Of a DNA stretch of 64,000 nucleotides, positions 20,530 through 31,989 are shown in pieces. The first letter of the stretch is position 1. Every line of letters starts with the position of its first letter. Made by a program: the position numbers and the translations under genes. Below the pieces are notes generated by a model, which saw nothing but the letters and a program-made list of their open reading frames with translations, made no database searches and was not told the origin of the DNA. The stretch comes from Castor canadensis (taxonomy: Eukaryota; Chordata; Mammalia; Rodentia; Castoridae). The stretch covers positions 75,115,910 through 75,179,909 of the forward strand of contig NC_133395.1 in the NCBI RefSeq assembly GCF_047511655.1, given 5' to 3'.

Positions 20530-20622
20530 TTATTATTTTTTTTTTTTGAGATCTCACTATGTAGCCCAGGCTGGCCTCAAACTCATGATCTTTTTGCTTT
20601 GGCCTCCCTGTACAGCTGAAGA
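20530..20622 (-). mobile_element. B1 SINE fragment, reverse orientation
   Basis: Poly(T) followed by 'gagatctcactatgtagccc' and 'aggctggcctcaaactcatg'. Confidence 0.8.
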
Positions 20623-20635
20623 AGTTATTGTTTGT

Positions 20636-20912
20636 TTAGGTGTAGTGACTCATGTCTGTAATACCAGCTAGAAAGGAGATCAAGATGGGAAGAATCACAG
20701 TTAGAGGACAGCCAGGCAAAACGTTAGCGAGACCACCCATCTAGACTTCTAGTCCCAGCTATGTGGGAGGCAGTAGTAGAAGGATTACTGTCTGAGGCTG
20801 CCCCTGGGCAAAAACACGAGACCCTTCCTGAAAAAAGGGGTTGTGGGACTGGGAGGTGTGGCTCACTTCCAGAGTGCAAAGTAGCAGAGTTCAAACTCAT
20901 TACCACCAAAAA
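20636..20912 (+). mobile_element. B1+B1+ID trimeric SINE, decayed
   Basis: Two B1-like units ('gtgactcatgtctgtaatac', 'gtcccagctatgtgggaggc') followed by an ID-like end ('ggaggtgtggctcacttcca') and an A-rich tail. Same architecture as 6136-6428. Confidence 0.7.
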
Positions 20913-21165
20913 ATATTTTTAAAAGTTATTTAAACAAATCACATAAATAAACAAAGAGCTAGAACTGACTGGAAACTCAGTCATGACATAGCTTGCTAAG
21001 AGCAGTATATAAACTAGGTACTATTATTATTATTATTGCCCTTTTTTACAAATGAGGACCATGAAGCTCGGAGAGCCCCATAACTTGGCCACAGTTATAA
21101 ATCAAGTTAAAAAACATGGTTCCAAAGCCAGATCTGTCAGACTCCCCAACCAGTGCCACCTGTTG

Positions 21166-21612
21166 TTTTATGGGCACCCATAGCACTTACGCAACTGGTT
21201 GAAGGTCATATTGACCTGGAGAAGGAGCAAAGTGACAAACCCAAGAAGCTCTCCTACATACTGTGATGCACCAGGACCAATCACAAAAGGATCTGATATG
21301 GAGATGCCCCATCCCAGCAAGGGGTGCTCCCTCACAACCAGGACACAAACCCAAAAGGAGAGCTCAAGTGCAATACTTCAGCAAGTAGTAAAATAAGTGC
21401 CAAGAATGGGGCTGCCCATAAAATCAAAAGAACACTTAGGCAAGCCCTGAGTTTCCCAACAGAAACCAGAAACTGTGAGCTAAGTCAAAACTCCACAGGT
21501 ACCCAGGGCCTGATGGCCAGCTTAAGGAAATGACTACTCTGCTCAGAAGACACCAGAGCCCCTACCTACATTTCCAAGTCCAGGGTCTCATCCCTTAGAA
21601 GTATTGTGAGAC
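21166..21612. other. Intergenic, nothing recognised
   Basis: Short non-repeat stretch just left of the L1 insertion; not L1-like. Confidence 0.45.
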
Positions 21613-21628
21613 CCAGCAGCAGGCTTGA
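21613..21628. repeat. Target-site duplication, left copy
   Basis: Sixteen bases, 'ccagcagcaggcttga', repeated exactly at 22953-22968. The two copies flank the L1 fragment, and the neighbouring bases differ on both outer sides, so the duplication is exactly 16 bp. Confidence 0.85.
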
Positions 21629-22952
21629 TCTGTTTGGTGTCCTGGAGGCCTCTTGCATTTGCATGGGAATATCTTTCTCTAGATTTGGGAAATTTTCCGT
21701 TATTATTTTGTCGAATATATTACACATTCCCTTCACTTGCACCTATTCTCCTTCTTCGATGCCCATGATTCTCAAGTTTGGTCTTTTGATGGAGTCGGTG
21801 AGTTCTTGCATTTTCTTTTCACAGGTCTTGAGTTGTTTAATTAATAGTTCTTCGGTTTTTCCTTTAATTACCATTTCATCTTCAAGTTCTAAGATTCTGT
21901 CTTCTGTTTGTTCTATTCTGCTGGATTGGCCTTCTGTTTTGTTTTGCAGTTCTGTTTCATTCTTTTTTCTGAGGCTTTCCATATCCCGGGTGGTTTCCTC
22001 TTTTATGTTGTCTATTTTTGTCCTGAGTTCATTTATCTGTTTATTCATCGTGTTCTCTGTTTCACTTTGGTGTTCATACAGTGCTTCTATGGTTTCCTTT
22101 ACTTCTTCTTTTGCTTTTTCAAATTCTCTATTTTTGTTGTCTTGGAATTTCTTGAGTGTCTCCTGTACATTTTGGTTGACCCTATCCAGTATCATCTCTA
22201 TAAAATTCTCATTGAGTACCTGTGGTATGTCTTCTTTTAAATTATGCTTGTGGGCTTCATTGGGTCCTTTGGCATAGTTTACCTTCATTTTTTGGAGTCT
22301 GGATCTGAGTTTCTGTTCTCTTCATTCCCCTCTGGTTCCTGTACTAATTTTTTGCTGTGGGGAAACTGGTTTCCCTGTTTTTTCTGTCTTCCCGTCATTG
22401 TCTTTGGTGTTGTTACTGTCCCTATACTGTGTACAATTAAGTATTTTCTAGCTTGTAATAATAACAATGGTAATATTTAGAATGGAAGGGTGAGAGGAGA
22501 TGGAAAGCAAGAAGTTAAAGAAAAGGGAAAAACAAATAAACAGACAAGAAGGAGAAAACAGAACAAGGAATCAGACAAAAAAGTTTCAAAGGTATAAACA
22601 GGGAGCGTTAGTGTACTAATTGACAGTAAGCTGAACAGGCATTAGAGAGACAGAGAGGGGATTGAAAATAAAAAATAAAAAAAAAAAGATAAAAATAAAA
22701 ATAAAAAATAAGTAAATGAAAGAAATATCTTGTCCGCGTCTTCCCAAGCCATCTGGGCGCGGGGGACCTCCTTGTTTCTCCATATAACATGAAGTGGAGA
22801 TTCTCTGCGCTGGCTGGAGGTGTGGAGGGGTCAAAGTTATGCCTTTTCTCAGTGATTTTGCCTGCAAAGTGTGTCTCCAGCGTCTCTCCAAGATTTCACT
22901 ATAGGAGGCTCGCTTTCTGCTTCCTCCCTCTAGCCACCATCTTGGAATCCCT
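21629..22952 (-). mobile_element. L1 LINE, 5'-complete but ending inside ORF1
   Basis: On the minus strand the element begins at 22952 with 'agggattccaagatggtggc', the usual start of an L1 5' UTR including a YY1-like 'ccaagatgg' near base 9. A 5' UTR of about 660 bp follows, containing a T/A-rich simple repeat (about 22665-22715 on the plus strand). Then comes ORF1 from an ATG at 22288. The element stops at 21629, partway through the conserved ORF1 core, with no ORF2, no 3' UTR and no poly(A). Both ends touch a perfect 16-bp duplication. This is the reverse of the usual 5'-truncated LINE. Confidence 0.85.
21743..22288 (-). pseudogene. L1 ORF1p, N-terminal part
   Basis: A 181-codon frame for the L1 ORF1 RNA-binding protein. 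Residues roughly 15-165 are Glu/Lys/Gln-rich with heptad character, the coiled-coil trimerisation domain. They are followed by 'IKRPNLRIMGIEEGE', the hallmark start of the RNA-recognition (RRM) domain. A TAG stop follows that motif, and the same frame then continues to be ORF1-like ('NIFDKIITENFPNLEKDIPM') up to the truncation at 21629. So the frame is broken once and then cut off. It is a dead LINE fragment, not a host gene. Confidence 0.85.
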
Positions 22953-22968
22953 CCAGCAGCAGGCTTGA
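22953..22968. repeat. Target-site duplication, right copy
   Basis: Identical to 21613-21628. On the plus strand it is followed by 'aacc', giving 'cttga/aa' at the presumed L1 endonuclease nick, a loose match to the TTTT/AA preference. Confidence 0.85.
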
Positions 22969-24904
22969 AACCAGCGTTGGTCTCTGGGACGCTACCTCAG
23001 TTCCTGGGCAGCCAGCAGCCTGTCAGGAGCCCTCGCACAAAATTCCTGTGCCAGGCAGGCACCTCTCTTGAGCAGGAGTCAGGAACATGTGGGAATCACA
23101 GGAAAGAATAAATGAAGCCTCTGAAAGTGGGTCATTTGCCCTGGATGATGACAGATTCTTTGGTCCCCACACAGTGAAGACCACCCTATACTTACTCTTC
23201 CTGGCTCCCACCCTTCACACTTAGACGTGGACCTTGCACCTCCTCTGTGAGGATGGAAAGATGCTCTTCCCCAGGAAAGATGCATCTTTCTCAGGAGAGA
23301 GCAGAAAGAATCTCCTGGCATCTCCCTCCAAAGGTACAGAGAGATGTTCTAAGCGTTCCATGACTTTGGACACCCAGCTCAGGTCCTTTCCCTGAAGACT
23401 GACATGTTCATCCCTTCCTTTCTACTTATGCGGCCTGTGTCCCTTGCAGAGCCAAGGGTTGGGTTTACCTCCTTGGGGCATCTTCTAGTGAAATCACAGT
23501 TATTTAATGCAAGACAGAGAAGACTCCCTTGCTGTTTGCTAGGATCCTGGCCCCATAGTTCAGACTTATGAAACAAAAGTTCAAAAGAAACTTGGCTTGG
23601 AAGTAGGGAGAATCAGAAGTAGATCCTGGGACTGCCCTGGCTGCCAACACGGCCGCTGGGGACTTAGAACCATTGTGTGAAGGCTTAGGACCCAGGACAG
23701 AGTTGTAAGAGGCACAGTAGAAGATGCACACACGCACACACACAAGTACACACACGTCCCAGAACAGATGGCTTGTAAATTCACAAGGCTCCCCAATTCA
23801 CAGGTTTTCGATTCTCCCATGTGTGCAAAGGAAAGCAATCGTTGGATGTGAGTCCATTTGTCTCTGCTGTCCTCCTGGAGTCATATAACGCCCCTTTCAC
23901 AGTGAAGCAAGCTCTATACAGCTCTTGCATGACCACCCAGGTGGGCTGGGGCTCCTCTCTCCCACAGAGCTGAGAGGCGAGAGTGCAAGAATGGTGATGT
24001 ACAAAGCTACCCCATGGTTGGGACCAGTACCTCTGTAGCCTGAGCTTTGCCAGAGCTGTGCCACCTGCCTCTCCATGTGCAGGTCCCTTTCCTGAGTGCC
24101 TGGAACCTCACCACTATCTCCCAGACCAAACTCACCCCAGATGCAGATGGGGTGGATTCACTTTCTACCTGTGGGGTCAGGGGCGACACAACATAAGACA
24201 GGCAGAAGTTGCAACATTGTCTCACTTACTCATTTCCTTGTACTTTGCAAGAGGAAGTCCTGTACCCAGGTCTGTAGGACAGTGCCCTGTGTGGACACTT
24301 CCTCGTTCCAACATCTGTGTCACTCACTTGACCCAGCGTCAATCACAACCCCCTCCTTCAAATCCCTGGCCTAGGTCCCAGTCCTTTCTCCTCTCTAGGA
24401 AATGAGTGTTCCCATCCCCCTTCTTGTGTCTTGGGAAATCTGCTCCCCACACCCTGCTCGAAGGCACAGGACACCTCTCCCCCAGCTTTGCCAAGTCCAG
24501 ACTGGCTGAACAGAAGGCAGAAAGGAAGATGGATGGGCTCATGTGCCCGTAACTGGAGGGAAGTTAGCCTTAGGTACATCCAGAATCAGGACCCAACTGT
24601 CCTCCAATGCTCCCTGCCTGCAGTTCTATGTTTCTGTGTGGCTTCTGTCTCTCCACTTGGGGCTGGGCTGTAGTGCAAGCTTGAGGGAGCCAGTAGGTAT
24701 TTGATGCCAGTTAGACTCTCCCAGCTAAGGGTCACAGTGGGCATCCTCAACTGTCAGCTGAAGACGCCCCCAGTCCAGTGTGACATGAAGGAACACATTT
24801 CTCCTGATAACAGCACTTTCTTTCTGGACCTTTCAGAATAACAATCCTAGCTAGCCTGTTGGGCCTGGCTCACTTTGCAAACCCTCACAAATACCTTAGG
24901 GCCT
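22969..24904. other. Low-repeat intergenic DNA
   Basis: About 1.9 kb with no interspersed repeat recognised, apart from a CA-rich run near 23727-23756. ORFs on both strands of up to 115 codons have no domain signature. A reasonable place to look for conserved non-coding sequence. Confidence 0.5.
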
Positions 24905-25562
24905 TATCAGTTGAATTGTGTCCCCAAAAAGACATGGTCAAGTTCTAAACCTAGAACCTTAGAATGTGACCTTATTTGCCAACAAAGCCACTGAAGATGT
25001 AATTAGTTAAGGTGAGGTTTTGCCAGGTACCAGTGGCTCACACCTGTAATCCTAGCTACTCAGAAGGCAGAGATCAGGAGGATCACGGTTCAAGGCCAGC
25101 CCTTGAGAAATAATTCGGGAAACTCTATCTGGAAAAAAAAATCACAAAAAAAAGGGTAAGTGGAGTGGCTCAAGTGGTAGAGTGACTGCCTAGGAAGTGT
25201 GAGGCCCTGAGTTCAAACCCCAGGAAAAAAAAAAAGATGAGTTCTTACAAGAACGTAATGGGCCTTAATCCAGCATGACTAATGTTCTTATGAGAAGAAA
25301 CACAGAGACAGACATGCTGGAAAGGTGCCATGTGCAAGGGAGCCAGACTGGAGTGGTATGTCTGCCAGTCAAGGAACGCTAAGGGATGCTGGTGCACCAG
25401 AAACTAGGAGAAACTGTGGAGCCTTCAGAGAGCACAGCCCTACTGACATCTTGATTTTGGACTTCTGGCCTCCAGAACTGTGAGATAATAAATTTCTGTT
25501 GCACACATCTTCACAGTTTGTGATGTGCTTGTGACAGCAACTCTAGAAACTAATACAACAGC
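24905..25562 (+). mobile_element. MLT1-type (ERVL-MaLR) LTR fossil, with a SINE inside
   Basis: The left part ('gaattgtgtccccaaaaaga' to 'gatgtaattagttaaggtga') and the right part ('gttcttacaagaacgtaatg' to 'ctggcctccagaactgtgag', 'aataaatttctgttgcacac') are consecutive MLT1 LTR sequence. A B1+ID SINE (25022-25238) sits between them. Confidence 0.8.
25022..25238 (+). mobile_element. B1+ID dimeric SINE inserted in MLT1
   Basis: Near-complete dimer: 'gtggctcacacctgtaatcc', linker 'aatcacaaaaaaaaggg', ID half 'gtggagtggctcaagtggta', poly(A). Flanked by similar 'aggtgaggtttt'/'agatgagttctt' sequences, a likely target-site duplication. Confidence 0.9.
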
Positions 25563-25607
25563 CCTTACAAGTGCTACCAGCTCAAATTGATTCCTTTTGC
25601 TTGTTTG

Positions 25608-25932
25608 TTTTTTTTAATCCAGTAATGGGTTTGAGCTCAGGGCCCAGAGCCTGCCTGGCAGGAGCTCTATTACTTGAGCCCTTTTGTGCTTTTAGTTATT
25701 TTTTCTGATAAGATCTTGAGCTTTGCCCTGTATACTGGACTGGACTGTGATCCTCCTCCTCCCTATGACCTCTGCGTAGCTACGATGACAGATGCTATCA
25801 CCACACCCAACTTTATTGGTTGAAAGGAGGTCTGGAGAATTTTTTGCCCAAGCTGGACTTGGACCACGATCCTCCCCTTTGCCACCTCCTGAGTAACTGA
25901 GATTATAGGTATGAACTATGACCTACTCAAAG
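25608..25932 (-). mobile_element. B1+B1+ID trimeric SINE, reverse orientation
   Basis: ID part in reverse ('atgggtttgagctcagggcc'), then two B1-like units in reverse, ending 'gagattataggtatgaacta'. Confidence 0.75.
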
Positions 25933-25937
25933 TGATT

Positions 25938-26028
25938 CTTTTTTTTTTTTATCAGCACTGGGGTTTGAACTCAGGGCCTCCTGCTTGCTAGACAGGCACT
26001 TTACCACTTGAGCCACTCCACCAGCCCT
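25938..26028 (-). mobile_element. ID-type SINE, reverse orientation
   Basis: T-run then 'actggggtttgaactcaggg' and 'ttgagccactccaccagccc': a single tRNA-like unit, little decayed. Confidence 0.85.
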
Positions 26029-28344
26029 CAAACTGATTCTTTACAATCCCCAAATCACCCCTGGATGGGCAATACTGTGATTTAATTCATCTCACCAAAA
26101 TGGAAAATTGTTTTGGTTGAAGCCTACCGAGCTCTTGCCTGGTTACCGTCACCCAAGTCAACATCTTCTAAGAACAAGGATCAATGCCACTAAAGATGAA
26201 ACAAATGACTGCACAGCTAGCAGTATAAATGAGTTGACAAATGCTACAGGCAAGAAATGATGCTGGCTCAGTTGATGAGGGAAAGCTCTCAGCCAGTCCC
26301 ACATTACTGTCCACTGTGTTCTAATCACTGTGTGATCTTCTGAGTGTTTCCCTGTCCTGAAGTTTGTGAAAAATGGCTCCCAACAAGCTAGACAAGAGTT
26401 ACTGTGTCTAATTAAGTAATAAAGTGAAATTTTAGATTTGTTGAAAGGTGATATATCTTTAGTGGAAATTGGGTGACATCAGGGGAAAATGAATCCAGCA
26501 TCTGCAGTACAGTATTAAATGAACTTTGAGCATTTGTGGGGTTTCCTCAATGGTGGTCTCCTTGGAACCATATACCCATGGATGCCAAGTATCTACTGTA
26601 CCTGCTTTATATGAGAAATACAACAGCATTAAAAAATTAAAAAAGAAGCGATGTAGTACCCATACTGGAAACTTGAATAAATGCCTGCTTGCAGACACAG
26701 TAAGATTTTGAGATCACTCAACCTGCAGAAGTCCTTTACTCTGTCATGAAGCAAATAAAAAAGCAGGCTCTGAGCTGTGTGCTGTGTCTACAGACCTCTC
26801 TGGGACACAAACACTTGCCATCACACTTTCTCTGGCTTTGAGTTTTTAAGACATCAATTAATCAAAGGTGTTAAGGAGATAGATATTGTTCAAAGATTCA
26901 AAATTTCCCAGGTCATCAATGTTCTAAATAAGAGATTGCTGTCTATATTGCAAATAGGGTTGGCCAGGATTAAATTTTAATTTCAGACAAACAATGAATA
27001 ATTTTTCAGTACAAGTACATTTCAAAACCTGCACGTCCTTTTATTTGCTAGCTTGGTAATCCTAACTGCAGAGTTGTTCTTGAGTCCTACTGCTGCACAT
27101 TGAGATGTCATCAAACATGAGGGCCACAGTGAAATCCCCAAATGATGCCATCCACCCAAAGAAATGTCACATGTCAACTGGCCCAAGGAAAGTCCTGCCA
27201 AAGTGAGATTGCATCTCAACAGGTCACATATTCAGAGAGGCAGTGGGCATTTGGGTTTACTAATGATGTAGTCTAAAGAGTGGGGGGAAGAGGAACATTT
27301 TCCCAACTTCTCACACACACAAAATGTGTAACTGTCAGAAATGACAGGCCAATGGAAAGCACGTGAAATCATCTACATCAATGCTGACATTTATGTCACG
27401 GTTCTGATCACTTAGGCAATAGCACATCCCACAAAGCCACAAGTTTTTCATCAAGACAGAATACGAGTCCTATACGGCTCTATGCCTATATGTGAACCCT
27501 CTGAAGGTTTTGTTGGCTCCATCTGTAATTAGCGAGTCTTGCTTTAGAAAAACATCCCACAGGAGCGGGTGGGGGGTAGCCTTGTGGATAGGGATTGTGC
27601 ATTTTCCCTGATGAAACCAATACTCTTCTGCACACCCTCTAGTAGGCTGAGAGGAACTAGAACAAATAAAAGACAATAAAAAATACATTCTGGACATTCC
27701 CCTCCAGCCTCACTCTTCACTTCTACACAAATACAATAATATTGGGTGGTGGTATGGGACACAGAACCAGTCCCAGTTTGTAGCAACCACAGGTTGCACC
27801 CAGTCCAAGGGTGGGTTTCGATTTGCTTACAAGGGGAGGACCCCTGCAATGGGTCCATCAACGCTGTCGGTGCCTAGCCCTCCTCTGGAATGTGCGACCT
27901 TGAAAAAACATCCATCTCCCTACACTGCACTCTATCCTATAAAGCGACCATGTGATGATCATTTCTTATCAATGAGATGTAACGGATTCTGCTTGGGCTG
28001 CAGGGAGAAGGTTTCATGGTGTTTTCGTTTTGGTGTTTTTCATTTTCTTCTGATAAAAGAAGGCAGATCATCAGATCATCAACCTGTTCCCTTCTTCTTC
28101 CTGGGAGCTAAGATAGGATGCCAAAGGTGAAGGAGACATCTTGCTACCAAGAAACAAAAGCCACATGTGGAAGGAAGTAGAACAGAAAGCCAGGGGCCAG
28201 GTTCTGAGGACTCCCCCGACAGCCTAACAGCCCTGTTCCACCTATCTCTGAAAAATAACTCTCAATCAAGAGGGCTGAAACCAGCATAAGGGGAGACAAA
28301 TCAAAAGAATGAAATAGAAAGACCAGAAATGGATCTACACTGGC
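26029..28344. other. Mostly low-repeat intergenic DNA
   Basis: About 2.3 kb without a gene. Apart from a short Tigger/MER2-like end (26525-26605) I recognise no repeats. ORFs of up to 105 codons have no domain signature. Confidence 0.45.
26525..26605 (+). mobile_element. Tigger/MER2-like terminal fragment
   Basis: 'ccttggaaccatatacccat' followed by 'atgccaagtatctactgtac' resembles the right end of MER2-type Tigger elements. Short and decayed. Confidence 0.45.
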
Positions 28345-29740
28345 CATAAAACTAAACTTGATCTATTGAATTCCATCATAAGTTTCTACTTACCAAAGAC
28401 ATTAAGAATATGAAAAGGCAAACGATATACTGGAAGAAAATAGTCACAATGCATTTACTTGGTAAAGAGTTTGTGTCCAGAAAATATATACTACTATAAA
28501 TGAAAAAGAAAAGAAAAAAAGAGAAGCAGACAGCCCAATGTTTTAAAAGAATGTGCAAAAGCCGTCAATGGACTGGCCACAGAGAGCTTCAGAGGTGGTC
28601 TAGGCTCAGCCTGTGAAAAAGACACTCAGCTATATGCAGCTCTGTGAAATCTCGGTATTATAACCACGGAGAGACTTCATGTCACTGGAATGGCCACAAC
28701 TTTAAAACTGGCAGCGTTAAATGCCAGGGAATATGTGGAGCCACGGAAAGTCTCACATACTCACACATTGCCATTTGGAGTATGAAATAGTACAACCACT
28801 TGGAAAAACCGTCATGCAGCTTTTTACAATATTAAATATGCATCTATGTACTATCTAGCAATTTCACTTCTGGTTATTTACCCTAGAAAAAAATAGAGCA
28901 TATGAAATGAAAGACTTGAACAAGAATGTTTTTAATAGTTTTATACATAAGAGGCAAAAATCTGAAACAATCCAAATATCCATCATTCAAAATCAATGAA
29001 CAAATTATAGTATATTTATTCAATAGCACACTACACATAAACCAAAAGGAAAAATTGCAGATACATTCAATGACATGGATTGTGTTAGCCAGCTTTCCCT
29101 TACTGTAACATAATACCTGAGATGATAAGCTTATTATCAGAGAATGTTTATTTTGGCTCACAGTTTTGGAGATTTCAGTCCTTGTTGCTTTTGTGCTTGT
29201 GGCCAAGCAATACATCACAGTGGAAGCAAAGGGCAAAGAAAGTCCATGGCCAGGAATAAAAGACAAAAGGAAAAGACCAGCATCCCACAATCCCCTTTGA
29301 GGGCATGTCCCCAATGGCCTAACTTCCTCCCAGTAGGCCTCACCTGGCCTCTTACCTCCACCCCCTTCCAATGGCACCAAGTTGAAAACCAATACATGGG
29401 ACTTTGGAGAACATTCCAGATCCAAACTTAGAATGGTTGAGTCTCACAAAAGTTATGTTGAACAAAGAGAAGTCAGTCACCAAAGATCACATTCTGTATA
29501 ATTCTATTTATATAAAGCTCTAGAAATACATAAAACTAAGCTATGGAGGAACTCAGAACAGAGGTCACCTGGGCAAAGGGGCCGGTATTGACAAGAAAAA
29601 GACTTGCCATCATTTTTAAGGGTGATTAAAGTATTGTAGGATGGAATGGCTTTAAATGGTTTGTCAAAATCCATCCAACTGTGCACTTGAAATGTGTGGG
29701 ATTTACATTCTGTAACCATCCCTCTAAAGAACATACCCTA
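28345..29740 (+). mobile_element. L1 3' region (L1M-type), split by a MaLR LTR
   Basis: The left part (28345-29083) runs from the ORF2 end into the 3' UTR ('aatccaaatatccatcattc'). The right part (29436-29740) continues with 3' UTR sequence ('gtataattctatttatataa', 'aactgtgcacttgaaatgtg'). A reversed MaLR LTR separates them. 5' truncated and old. Confidence 0.8.
29084..29430 (-). mobile_element. MaLR-type LTR fossil, inserted in L1
   Basis: In reverse orientation: 'gttagccagctttcccttac', 'tttattttggctcacagttt', 'taacttcctcccagtaggcc', 'gaacattccagatccaaact'. Same family as 53647-54022. It resembles rodent MaLR (ORR1/MT-like) or MST LTRs; I cannot choose the subfamily. Younger than the L1 it interrupts. 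Confidence 0.75.
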
Positions 29741-30660
29741 TGTCAGGTTTCTGTGAAGGTGACCCAGGGCAGACCCTGATTGGCTTGGAGAAGAAACACA
29801 GGAGTCAAAGGTCCTTCCCTTGGCCATTGTTCTACAGAACACATCAGTCACCTGGCTCCTGGGGAGACATTCTCTCAACTTGACCTCCTGTGCTGGTCTC
29901 AAGACATCCTCCTGCACGCCCCCTCCCCCCGGGTGGTTCTGAAGGTTGGGGTGGTGATGATGGATACCCCAAAACAGTGCTGCATTTTCCCATCCCTTTT
30001 TGGTGGAGTCACAGATCTCCCAAAATGGAGCTGGCCTTACTCCAGCTCAGCAGCAGCAGGGACCACTCTCTTTGGGGGCGGGGCAGGGGAGGGTGAGGAA
30101 TAAATGGCTCTAGTTAGGAGGTAACTCAGCCTGGGTTCCCAAAGTTTCCCAGAAGAGAGAGACTTGGGTCCTCCAAAGAAAAGTACTGATGGAGACTCCG
30201 ACTTCTTTTCTCCTCTCTCTCAAGCTCTAGCACTTTGGAAGAACACTTGAGTCACACATTTAGGAAGCCTGGGAGAAGAACCGAGCATGTGCAGCTCAGT
30301 CCCCCTCCTCACCCCACCTCCAGCCCCTCCTCTAATTCATTGGTTCCCTAATGTACACTTCACCTGCCTTTTCTGCCAGGTGTTAAGCTGCAAATGACAT
30401 GCAAAGCTTCAAAACCCCAAATTCCAGGTAACCACATTGCTGTTTTGCTGAACCCTAACTCCCCACAAGTCACAAAGGTGGCACTGGTTCCCCTATCCCC
30501 ACCCTCATCCCCACCCCCATCCCCATCCCCGCAGCTTCTTTGGTATTCTTTTTTGAACTGCCTGCTACGCCCTTTTCACATAGGGCACTAAGATGTCATG
30601 TGGCCTTCAGTTGACACAAATGCTTATAACCACCTCTTGGTTTTTTTCATGAGTCCACAA
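29741..30660. other. Low-repeat intergenic DNA
   Basis: No interspersed repeat recognised. Contains a C-rich (CCCCAT)n-like run at about 30498-30533. No gene. Confidence 0.45.
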
Positions 30661-30663
30661 GCA

Positions 30664-30997
30664 CTTTTTTTTTTCTTTTTGCAGTACCGGGATTTCAACT
30701 CAGGGCATCACATTTGCTAGGCAGGAGCTCTACCACTTGAGTCACTCTACCGGCCCTTTGTGCATTGGTTATTTTTGAGATAGGGTCGCATTTTATTCCT
30801 AGGCTGGCCTGGACCTCCAATATCCTATTTGTGCTTCCCTCTGTAGCTAGGAAGGCAGGTGTACACCACCACACCAGCCATTGGTTGAGATGAGGTCTCA
30901 AAAACTTTTTGCCCATGATGACCTAGAAATTCTATCCTCCCAGTCTCTGTCTTCTGAGTAGGTAGGATTACAGGCTTGAGCCACTGTGCTCAGCCTC
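30664..30997 (-). mobile_element. B1+B1+ID trimeric SINE, reverse orientation
   Basis: ID part 'accgggatttcaactcaggg', middle B1-like unit ending 'accaccacaccagcc', and a second B1-like unit ending 'ggattacaggcttgagccac'. Confidence 0.85.
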
Positions 30998-31989
30998 ACA
31001 AGCACTTTTTAAAAATATGTCTTGGCATAAAATGATTTTAAAAGCACTTGTAGCCAAGGGTCCTGAGGTGGCAAGATGGTACTTCTGTCTGAGGAGGTCA
31101 TCGAGAATACAGAATATGCTTAATCTGTTCAAATTACCGGAAAAATGAGCTATGACAACCCTGCCACTGTGATCGGTCTGCCTTTCCAGTCCCAGCCTTG
31201 GCCAGAGCCTGCACACCCTGTTTGAAAAGCCGTTCACCCTTTCTCAGTTTCCCCTCAGTGCTCTCTGGCTTTGCCCCAAATCAGACTTCATTGGGTGCAG
31301 CAAAGCATGTTATGAAGCCCGAAGGGCTTTGGTTCCCGTCTATTCTGAAATCTGTAAAAGCAATGTTTATGTCTCAGCACTTCGCTTTTCCTGCATTACC
31401 TGGACAGCTATTCCCTTCGGGCTCAATGTAGCTGTCATAGAGGGCAATTTCATGCTAGTTTTCCTTCCATCTGGGATTTACGGACCTGGTTGTTACGAGC
31501 ATCTGATTTGCAGTAAAGTTAGCAGGCCTCTGCAGCCCAGTAGAGAAAAGCAAGATGGAGGCTTCCTACACAACGGAGAGCCTGACTTCATCTCCCCCCT
31601 CAGATTGGCACCAGAACAGACCCTCGCCTGTCAGGCCCCTTCTCTGTGCATCACCAGCTGTCAACTGAAGGCCCAGTGCCAGGGGGTGGATGCTGATCTT
31701 CAGGCTCCGAAAGGCCACGTGCTAAAAATATCGATGGCAGAAACTGTCACCCGAGGAACACTTGGCAGTGAGGGAGAAGTGGAGCAGCCCTGTCCTTCAG
31801 GGAAAGATCTCCCAAGTGCCCTGTCTGTGAATGAGCCCAGGCTCTGCCCACCACTGAGCTCTGAAAGCAGGGGCCTGTCATCCCCAGGAGACAAGAGACA
31901 GGCACCTCCACGTCTTCCTCCTGACCCTTGTCCCCAAACCATGCTCACTTCTGGCATCCTCTTTGGGTAAATGAGATTTGTTCTCCCAT
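30998..31989. other. Low-repeat intergenic DNA with a 213-codon ORF
   Basis: No repeat recognised. The plus strand holds one unusually long ORF (31329-31970, 213 codons). It has no recognisable domain and its composition is ordinary; it may be chance. See findings. Confidence 0.45.

Larger units (their letters stand above)
20430..21165 (+). mobile_element. MIR SINE split by younger SINEs
   Basis: The left part (about 20430-20530, 'gtgccaggtgctgtaccaag') and the right part (about 21005-21165, 'acaaatgaggaccatgaagc') are consecutive pieces of a MIR. Between them lie a reversed B1 (20530-20622) and a B1/ID composite (20636-20912), plus a short (TAT)n run at the right junction. Confidence 0.6.

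Noticed and set aside
21606-22277. 223-codon plus-strand ORF rich in Ser, Phe and Leu
   Set aside because: It is the antisense of the L1 ORF1 coiled-coil region; the coding-like signal belongs to the minus strand.
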